In this document: piece after piece, positions 1-4,471 of the stretch | Numbering within the stretch: position 1 is the stretch's first letter | Layout of the letters: each line of letters opens with the position of its first letter | Source: an uncultured Actinomycetes bacterium | GTDB taxonomy: Bacteria > Actinomycetota > Acidimicrobiia > Acidimicrobiales > Microtrichaceae | Reading direction: 5' to 3' | Assembly: GCA_903930035.1 (NCBI GenBank) | Contig: CAIYXG010000397.1 | Coordinates: 1-5,643 of the forward strand | DNA: 5,643 nucleotides | Program-made: the position numbers and the translations under genes | The notes under the pieces: generated by a model | The model's database searches: none | Seen by the model: the letters and a program-made list of their open reading frames with translations, nothing else | What the model was told of the DNA's origin: nothing

Positions 1-216
1 ACGCTGGCCGACCTGGTGCTGGGCCACGACACCGACCGCACCCGGCTCCCGTGGGTCGGCCACCGGTCCCCTGCGTGGGAGCCGGAGCCGCTGCGGTGGC
101 TGGGCGTCAACGCCGGCCGGGCCGCGGCTGCGGCGGCCGACCGCCGCGAGCGGCGCACCGGCCGGGAGGCCACCGGCTGGGGCAAGGTCCTCGACCTGTT
201 CACCGGCGGCCACTGA
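1..216 (+). CDS. FAD-dependent oxidoreductase (DAO-like), C-terminal end only
   Basis: Only the last 71 codons are in the window. The reading frame is open from base 1 and ends at TGA 214-216. The visible part contains LPWVGHRSPAWEPEPLRWLG followed by VNAG and an Arg/Ala-rich helix with RRERRTGR. I recall this W-EPEPLRWLG-VNAG pattern from the C-terminus of actinobacterial FAD-dependent oxidoreductases related to the glycine/D-amino-acid oxidase (DAO) fold. In such enzymes the C-terminal segment lies near the flavin and closes the substrate domain. The FAD-binding GxGxxG motif would lie upstream, outside the window, so the family call rests on a short stretch and no substrate can be named. 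The gene is on the same strand as ssuD, 63 bp away, but a promoter-like sequence lies between them, so co-transcription is uncertain. The tail could also belong to another flavoprotein family. Confidence 0.55.
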   Translation, partial: TLADLVLGHDTDRTRLPWVGHRSPAWEPEPLRWLGVNAGRAAAAAADRRERRTGREATGWGKVLDLFTGGH

Positions 217-234
217 CCCGCACCGGCCCAAATC

Positions 235-251
235 CCGACCCTTTTTGTCGG
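235..251. promoter_or_regulatory. Short inverted repeat overlapping the ssuD -35 region
   Basis: CCGAC (235-239) and GTCGG (247-251) form a perfect 5-bp inverted repeat around a 7-nt CCTTTTT spacer. It overlaps the proposed -35 hexamer of the ssuD promoter (245-250), a typical position for a repressor operator. It could also form a weak hairpin in the 3' UTR of the upstream oxidoreductase, but no T-run follows the right arm, so it is not a convincing intrinsic terminator. Arms this short occur by chance in GC-rich DNA. Confidence 0.25.
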
Positions 252-279
252 CAATTGGTGGCGGGTCCAGAATGGGCCC
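245..279 (+). promoter_or_regulatory. Putative promoter of ssuD, leaderless
   Basis: TTGTCG (245-250) is a -35-like hexamer with 4 of 6 matches to TTGACA. CAGAAT (268-273) is a -10-like hexamer with 4 of 6 matches to TATAAT. The spacer is exactly 17 bp. Only 6 nt (GGGCCC) separate the -10 box from GTG 280, so transcription would begin at or within a few bases of the start codon. There is no Shine-Dalgarno sequence upstream, which fits a leaderless mRNA. The local AT-richness of 241-258 stands out from the surrounding coding sequence. Confidence 0.5.
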
Positions 280-1428
280 GTGATGAACGTCCACTGGTTC
301 CTCCCCACCGGCGGCGACAGCCGCGACGTCGCGCCGTCGGGCGAGGACCCCCACTACCGGGCACCGAGCCTGGACTACCTGTCCCAGGTCGCCATGGCGT
401 GCGACCAGCTCGGGTTCGACGCCGTGCTGACGCCGTGCGGGACCGGGTGCGAGGACGCCTGGATCACGACCGCCTCCCTGCTCCCCCAGACCCGGAACCT
501 GAAGTACCTGATCGCGTTCCGCCCCGGGCTGCTCAGCCCCACGCTGGCCGCCCAGATGGCGTCGACCCACCACCGCATGTCGGGCGGCCGCACGCTCATC
601 AACGTCGTGATCGGCGCCGAGCCCGCCGAGGTGGCCCGCTTCGGCGACTTCGCCGACAAGGACACCCGCTACGAGCGGGCGGGCGAGTTCCTGCAGGTCA
701 TGCGCCACGCCTGGGCCGAGGAGCCCTACGACTTCACCGGCGACCACTACCGGGTCGAGGGCGCCACCACCCGGCGCCCGCCGACCCCGGTGCCCGAGAT
801 CTTCTTCGGCGGCGCGTCCGAGGCGGCCGAGAAGGTGGCCGCGGAGCACGTCGACGTCTACCTGCTGTGGGGCGAGACCCCCGACATGGTCAAGGAGCGG
901 GTCGACCGCATGCGCGAGCGGGCTGCGGCGGCGGGACGCGGCGACGACCGCCCGCTGCGCTTCGGCATCCGCTTCCACGCCATCAGCCGCGACACTGCCG
1001 ACGCCGCCTGGGCCGAGGCCGGCCGCCTGCTCGACGGCATGGACGCCGACGCCGTCGCCGCCGCCCGGGCCGACTTCGCCACCACCGCGTCGGTCGGGCA
1101 GCGCCGCATGGCCGACCTGGCCGGCCACGGGGACGGTCCGCTGCGGCCCGACGACCCCCGTGCGCTCGAGGTGTACCCCAACGTGTGGTCGGGCGTGGGG
1201 CTGGTCCGTGGCGGCGCCGGCACGGCGCTGGTCGGCAGCCACGCCGACGTCGCCGACCGCATGGAGGAGTACGCCGCGCTGGGCTGCGAGGAGTTCATCC
1301 TGTCGGGCTACCCGCACCTGGAGGAGGCGTGGGCCGTGGGCCAGGGACTGCTGCCCGAGCTGCGGCGGCGCGGCCTGGTGGCCGAGCTCGAGGACCGCGG
1401 CGCCGACCCGGTCTTCCACTTCCGGTGA
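280..1428 (+). CDS. ssuD: SsuD-type FMNH2-dependent alkanesulfonate monooxygenase (LLM flavin enzyme)
   Basis: This is a 382-residue bacterial-luciferase-like TIM-barrel enzyme, essentially the length of E. coli SsuD (381). SsuD uses FMNH2 and O2 to cleave the C-S bond of alkanesulfonates in the cytoplasm, giving an aldehyde and sulfite for sulfur assimilation. The residues important in E. coli SsuD have visible counterparts: Cys57 in GCEDAW (Cys54), Trp197 in LLWGE (Trp196), Arg231 and His233 in FGIRFH (Arg226, His228), Arg310 in GLVRGGAGTALVG (Arg297, the mobile active-site loop) and Tyr344 in SGYPHLEEA (Tyr331). Differences are a few extra residues around 283-296 before that loop and a C-terminus about 30 residues shorter. 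Translation starts at GTG 280 or the adjacent ATG 283; no Shine-Dalgarno is present and a -10 box lies 6 nt upstream. No reductase (ssuE) or ABC transporter (ssuABC) is nearby. Close relatives (MsuD, SfnG) act on methanesulfonate or dimethylsulfone, so the exact substrate is open. Confidence 0.88.
   Translation: MMNVHWFLPTGGDSRDVAPSGEDPHYRAPSLDYLSQVAMACDQLGFDAVLTPCGTGCEDAWITTASLLPQTRNLKYLIAFRPGLLSPTLAAQMASTHHRMSGGRTLINVVIGAEPAEVARFGDFADKDTRYERAGEFLQVMRHAWAEEPYDFTGDHYRVEGATTRRPPTPVPEIFFGGASEAAEKVAAEHVDVYLLWGETPDMVKERVDRMRERAAAAGRGDDRPLRFGIRFHAISRDTADAAWAEAGRLLDGMDADAVAAARADFATTASVGQRRMADLAGHGDGPLRPDDPRALEVYPNVWSGVGLVRGGAGTALVGSHADVADRMEEYAALGCEEFILSGYPHLEEAWAVGQGLLPELRRRGLVAELEDRGADPVFHFR
1424..1428 (+). 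promoter_or_regulatory. Ribosome binding site for the amidotransferase, fused to the ssuD stop
   Basis: GGTGA at 1424-1428 matches the anti-Shine-Dalgarno core and contains the ssuD stop codon TGA (1426-1428). GTG 1436 follows after 7 nt. A ribosome terminating on ssuD would therefore sit on the binding site of the next gene, which suggests translational coupling. This site supports GTG 1436 as the start. A second purine run, GAGGGAGG at 1451-1458, lies just inside the gene and precedes only an in-frame CTG (1463) at a short 4-nt distance, so I consider it less likely to set the start. Confidence 0.5.
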
Positions 1429-1435
1429 GCCCACG

Positions 1436-2155
1436 GTGACGGCAGGGCACGAGGGAGGACGGCTGCAGGTCGGGCTGCTGCTGTGCGACCACCTCGACGA
1501 CGACATGGCCGCGCTGGCCGGCGACTACCCCGTGCTCTTCCCCGAGCGGTTCGGCCCGGTCGGCCTGGACCTGCGGGTCTACGAGTGCACCGCCGGCGAG
1601 TTCCCCGCCCGGACCGACGAGTGCGACGCGTTCATCACCTCGGGCTCGCGGTTCTCGGCCTACGACGACCTGGACTGGGTCCGGGAGCTCAACGGGTTCC
1701 AGCGGCGGCTGTTCGACGACGGCGTCCGGCAGGTCGGCATCTGCTTCGGCCACCAGACCATCGCCCAGGCCCTCGGCGGCCGGGTCGAGAGGGCGGCCGG
1801 GTGGGGCGTCGGCGTCAAGACGTTCCAGGTCGTGGCCGACGCGCCGTTCCTGGAGCCCGCCGCGCCGTCGTTCAACATCCTCATGAGCCACCAGGACCAG
1901 GTGGTGGAGCTGCCCGACGGCGCCGAGCTGCTGGCCACGGCCGACTACTGCCCGGTCGGCGGGTACCGGGTGGGCGACCTGGTGCTCTGCGTCCAGGGCC
2001 ACCCGGAGTTCGTGCCCGCGCTCTCCCGCGGGCTGCTCGGCAAACGCCGGGACCGGATCGGCGCCGAGGTCTGCGACTCGGCGCTCGCCAGCCTCTCCCT
2101 CCCGCTCGACCACGACACCGTGGCGGCGTGGATGGCCCGCTTCCTGGCGGGCTGA
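1436..2155 (+). CDS. Class I glutamine amidotransferase, GMP-synthase-like, stand-alone
   Basis: This 239-residue protein is a single GATase-1 domain, a cytoplasmic fold that hydrolyses glutamine or gamma-glutamyl amides through a Cys-His-Glu triad. The nucleophile elbow is GICFGHQ with Cys103, and His189 and Glu191 lie in VQGHPEF, so the triad is complete. GWGVGV (122-127) and SHQDQV (151-156) are typical of the COG0518 'GMP synthase-like' group. There is no ATP-pyrophosphatase synthetase domain, so it is not a full GuaA. Stand-alone members are often annotated as GMP synthase, but some known relatives cleave gamma-glutamyl compounds instead. The start is GTG 1436, 7 nt after the ssuD stop, with a GGTGA site overlapping that stop. 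Translational coupling suggests a role linked to the sulfonate monooxygenase, but the sequence does not reveal the substrate or partner. Stop TGA 2153-2155 lies 6 bp from the end of the converging MFS gene. Confidence 0.85.
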   Translation: MTAGHEGGRLQVGLLLCDHLDDDMAALAGDYPVLFPERFGPVGLDLRVYECTAGEFPARTDECDAFITSGSRFSAYDDLDWVRELNGFQRRLFDDGVRQVGICFGHQTIAQALGGRVERAAGWGVGVKTFQVVADAPFLEPAAPSFNILMSHQDQVVELPDGAELLATADYCPVGGYRVGDLVLCVQGHPEFVPALSRGLLGKRRDRIGAEVCDSALASLSLPLDHDTVAAWMARFLAG

Positions 2156-2162
2156 GGCCGCC
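2146..2162. terminator. Weak palindrome at the convergent gene ends
   Basis: GGCGG (2146-2150) and CCGCC (2158-2162) form a 5-bp inverted repeat with a 7-nt loop that spans the two convergent stop codons. Inside the loop CT and AG are also symmetric, so 14 of 17 positions are palindromic. It could act as a short bidirectional hairpin, but there is no T-run on either side and both arms include codons of the flanking genes. It is reported only because this is the sole structure between the two converging genes. Confidence 0.2.
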
Positions 2163-3442
2163 TAGACCTCGGGGTCGGCCACCTGCGCCCGGTCGCGGGC
2201 GTCGTCGGCCGCGGACATCACCTGGAACCGCCCGGTGACGACCAGGACGCCCGTCGCGGCGACGAGCAGGAGCCCGGCGACGACCGTGGTGGCCCGCAGG
2301 CTGGTGGCGTCCGACGCCCAGCCCCACGCCAGGAGGCCGAGCGGGAGCGCGCCCGTCAGGCACGCCAGGTAGACCGAGATGACCTTGCCGCGGAGGTGGT
2401 CCTCCACCACGAGCTGGATGGACGTGTTGATGGTCGACGCGATCGCCAGGTAGGCGCCGCCGAAGAGCATGAGGGCCAGCAGTGCGACCCAGTACTGCTG
2501 GACCAGCCCGGTCAGTGCCACTGCGGCGCCGTAGGCGCACATGGCGGCCGGCAGCGCGACGGCGCGCCGGACGCGCGCCACGACCGAGAGCAGGAACGGC
2601 GCCACCGTCACCGCGCCCACGCCGCCGGCGCCGAGGAGCAGGCCCAGCCGCACGCCGGTGACCTGGTACTCGGCCTCGCCGTAGACGGGCAGGAAGCTGA
2701 ACAGCGGCGAGCCCAGGCCGGCCACCACCACGATCGCCGTGCAGCAGGCGAGCAGCGCCGGCGTCCGCCAGATGTGCAGGGCCGCCGAGCGCACGCCCGA
2801 GAGGAACCCCTCGGTGTGCGGGTGAGGCGCCGACCGGCCGCGGACCACGAGCAGCACCGCCACCACCGCGAAGAACGACAGGGCGTTGAGCAGGAAGGCG
2901 GCCCCGGCGCCGAACGCGGCGATCACCACGCCGGCCAGGAACGGGCCCAGGGCGCGGCTGGCGTTGAACTGGGTGCTGTTGAGGGTCACGGCGCCCATGA
3001 GCTGGTCGCGCGGGACCAGGTCCACCACGAACGCCTGCCAGACCGGGGTGTTGAGCCCTCCCAGCAGGCCCGAGACGAAGGCCAGCGCGGTGACCGACCA
3101 CGGGGCGGCGGCGTCCGTCGCCACCAGGAGCCACAGCGCGAGCGCCGCCACCGCCTGGGCGAGCTGCACCCCGACCAGCGTGCCCCGGCGGGCGAACCGG
3201 TCCGAGACGTAGCCGCCGACGAGACCCATGACCATGAAGGGGACGTACTGGAAGAACCCGGTCACGCCGACCTGCCCGGCCGTCCCGGTCAGCAGGTAGA
3301 TGACGTACGGGACGGTGGCGTTCTGCATCCACCCGCCCGTGTTGGACACCAGCGCCGCCACCCAGAACAGCCGGAAGTCGCGCACGCGGAGGGCGTCGAA
3401 CGCGCCCGGACGGGCGGCAGAGGCGGCAGGGCCCGAGGTCAC
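2162..3442 (-). CDS. MFS exporter, EntS/DHA3-like (MFS_3 family)
   Basis: This is a 426-residue integral membrane protein with about 12 hydrophobic segments (roughly 24-48, 58-80, 88-108, 116-140, 163-182, 184-200, 229-254, 264-287, 294-312, 317-340, 355-375 and 384-404). The N-terminal half has features of the MFS_3 family, which includes the enterobactin exporter EntS: RDFRLFW then SNTGGWMQ (21-40), the loop 2-3 signature GGYVSDRFARR (76-86), and PVWQAFVVDLVP followed by NSTQFNASRALGP (133-167). Such carriers are proton-driven exporters of siderophores, drugs or metabolites; the cargo cannot be read from the sequence. Cytoplasmic tails are short. The start is GTG at 3442-3440, with TAGGTT 6 nt upstream that could be a -10 box of a leaderless mRNA or a poor ribosome site. 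The stop is TAG, whereas the other genes that end in the window use TGA. The gene stands alone, convergent with the amidotransferase and divergent from the acyltransferase. Confidence 0.88.
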   Translation of the reverse strand: MTSGPAASAARPGAFDALRVRDFRLFWVAALVSNTGGWMQNATVPYVIYLLTGTAGQVGVTGFFQYVPFMVMGLVGGYVSDRFARRGTLVGVQLAQAVAALALWLLVATDAAAPWSVTALAFVSGLLGGLNTPVWQAFVVDLVPRDQLMGAVTLNSTQFNASRALGPFLAGVVIAAFGAGAAFLLNALSFFAVVAVLLVVRGRSAPHPHTEGFLSGVRSAALHIWRTPALLACCTAIVVVAGLGSPLFSFLPVYGEAEYQVTGVRLGLLLGAGGVGAVTVAPFLLSVVARVRRAVALPAAMCAYGAAVALTGLVQQYWVALLALMLFGGAYLAIASTINTSIQLVVEDHLRGKVISVYLACLTGALPLGLLAWGWASDATSLRATTVVAGLLLVAATGVLVVTGRFQVMSAADDARDRAQVADPEV

Positions 3443-3448
3443 TGGCCG

Positions 3449-3454
3449 AACCTA
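3449..3454 (-). promoter_or_regulatory. Putative -10 element of the MFS gene, leaderless
   Basis: On the minus strand TAGGTT (3454-3449) fits the TANNNT actinobacterial -10 pattern and ends 6 nt before GTG 3442, the same geometry as at ssuD and close to that at the acyltransferase gene. No good -35 hexamer is visible 16-19 bp further upstream. AGGT inside the same hexamer could instead serve as a weak Shine-Dalgarno about 8 nt from the start. Confidence 0.4.
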
Positions 3455-3462
3455 CCGCCCGG

Positions 3463-3483
3463 GGTCGGCCGCGGCCCCCGACC
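3463..3483. promoter_or_regulatory. Inverted repeat in the divergent promoter region, possible operator
   Basis: GGTCGG (3463-3468) and CCGACC (3478-3483) form a perfect 6-bp inverted repeat with a 9-nt spacer. The perfect 10-bp palindrome GGCCGCGGCC (3467-3476) overlaps it but has a different centre. The site lies in the 96-bp gap between the divergent MFS and acyltransferase genes, upstream of both -10 boxes, where a shared regulator could bind. No regulator gene is in the window. The region is very GC-rich, so chance occurrence is a real possibility. Confidence 0.25.
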
Positions 3484-3500
3484 GGTGTGACGCCTGCCCG

Positions 3501-3531
3501 TTGGGGCCGCACGGGGGGCGGCACGTACGAT
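3501..3531 (+). promoter_or_regulatory. Putative promoter of the acyltransferase-epimerase unit, leaderless
   Basis: TACGAT (3526-3531) fits TANNNT and ends 7 nt before GTG 3539, so the transcript would begin at or next to the start codon. TTGGGG (3501-3506) is a -35-like element with a somewhat long 19-bp spacer. No Shine-Dalgarno lies between the -10 box and the GTG. Confidence 0.5.
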
Positions 3532-3538
3532 TGCCGCC

Positions 3539-4471
3539 GTGACCCCGCCCGCCGACGCCGACGGCACGGAGGCTCCCGCCCCGAGCGCCCCTGTGGCCGA
3601 CGCCGAGTCGGCCCGCACGGACGCGCCCACCCAGGGTGGCGCCCTGGTGCCCTACGAGCGGACCACGGCCCCCCAGATCAAGGTCAGCCGCAAGGGCGAC
3701 GTCGACGAGTGGGGGCGCTCGGAGCACATGCGGCAGCTGGCCCGCACCGCCTACGGCCCGATCTACCGGAACTGGTTCCGGGTCGAGTGGGAGGGCCTGG
3801 AGAAGATCCCGACCAACGGCGGCGCGCTCCTGGTGGCCAACCACGCCGGCGCCATCCCGCCCGACGCGCCGGCGATCATGCACGGCATCGAGGAGGAGCT
3901 GGGCCGTCCCGTGTACGGGCTGGCCGACAACTTCTTCCGGACGCTGCCGGTGGTCGGCACCATGTGGTCGCGACTGGGCGGGCTGCCGGCGCACCCCGAC
4001 AACGCCTACCGGCTCCTGCGGGAGCAGCGTCAGCTGGTGCTGGTCTTCCCCGAGGGGTCCAAGGGGCCGGGCAAGACGTACCGGGAGCGGTACCAGCTGC
4101 GGCGGTTCGGCCGTGGCGGGTTCGTGGAGATCGCCATGCGGGCTGGGGTGCCCGTCATCCCCATCGCCGTGGTGGGTGCCGAGGAGGCCATGCCCACCGT
4201 GTTCCGGCTGCCGTCGCTGGCCCGGGTGGTGGGGACGCCGTACCTGCCGGTGACCGCCAACATGCTCACGATGGGGCCCCTCGGGCTCCTGGGGTACTTC
4301 CCGGCCAAGATGAAGATGAAGGTCCTGGACCCGGTGCGCTTCGACGTCCCGCCGGACCAGGACCGCTACTCCAAGTCCCGGGTCATGGACGAGTCCGAGA
4401 AGGTCCGCGACCGCATCCAGACCGCCCTCTACGAGATGCTGCGCAACCGGCAGTCCGTGTGGTTCGGATGA
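3539..4471 (+). CDS. PlsC-family lysophospholipid acyltransferase, Rv0502-like
   Basis: This 310-residue protein should transfer an acyl chain to a lysophospholipid or related glycerolipid at the inner face of the membrane. Residues 1-35 are Ala/Pro/Asp-rich and probably disordered. The acyltransferase domain starts near residue 78. Motif I is NHAGAIPPD with His102 and Asp109, separated by six residues instead of the four of classical HX4D. The glycerol-phosphate-binding motif is FPEGSKG (170-176), followed by RYQLRRFGRGGFVE (184-197) and the motif IV-like VPVIPIAVVG (204-213). As I recall, the NHxGxxPxD motif, the FGRGGFV block and a C-terminus ending near RxSVxFG are shared with M. tuberculosis Rv0502. 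There is no clear transmembrane helix. The start GTG 3539 is chosen because a -10 box lies 7 nt upstream. The stop overlaps the next start as ATGA (4468-4471), indicating coupling to the epimerase-like gene. The acyl acceptor is unknown. Confidence 0.87.
   Translation: MTPPADADGTEAPAPSAPVADAESARTDAPTQGGALVPYERTTAPQIKVSRKGDVDEWGRSEHMRQLARTAYGPIYRNWFRVEWEGLEKIPTNGGALLVANHAGAIPPDAPAIMHGIEEELGRPVYGLADNFFRTLPVVGTMWSRLGGLPAHPDNAYRLLREQRQLVLVFPEGSKGPGKTYRERYQLRRFGRGGFVEIAMRAGVPVIPIAVVGAEEAMPTVFRLPSLARVVGTPYLPVTANMLTMGPLGLLGYFPAKMKMKVLDPVRFDVPPDQDRYSKSRVMDESEKVRDRIQTALYEMLRNRQSVWFG

Noticed and set aside
235..251. Intrinsic terminator for the upstream oxidoreductase
   Set aside because: The T-run lies in the loop and not after the hairpin, and the stem is only 5 bp, so it does not fit a Rho-independent terminator.
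274..279. GGGCCC palindrome directly before the ssuD start as an operator
   Set aside because: A 6-bp GC palindrome is expected often in this composition and has no extended symmetry.
51..1439. 462-codon plus-strand open frame overlapping ssuD
   Set aside because: Its product is Arg/Pro/Gly-rich low-complexity sequence typical of an off-frame read of GC-rich DNA, and the SsuD frame explains the region with full motif conservation.
1295..2113. 272-codon minus-strand open frame opposite the amidotransferase
   Set aside because: It has no domain or plausible promoter, and the opposite strand holds an intact catalytic triad protein.
2396..3490. 364-codon plus-strand open frame antisense to the MFS gene
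   Set aside because: The His/Arg/Glu/Gln-rich composition mirrors complementary hydrophobic codons, so it is a shadow frame.
1881..3524. 547-codon minus-strand open frame overlapping the MFS gene
   Set aside because: It is longer than the MFS frame but encodes Arg/Pro/Gly-rich sequence with no domain, while the 2162-3442 frame has clear transmembrane segments and MFS motifs.
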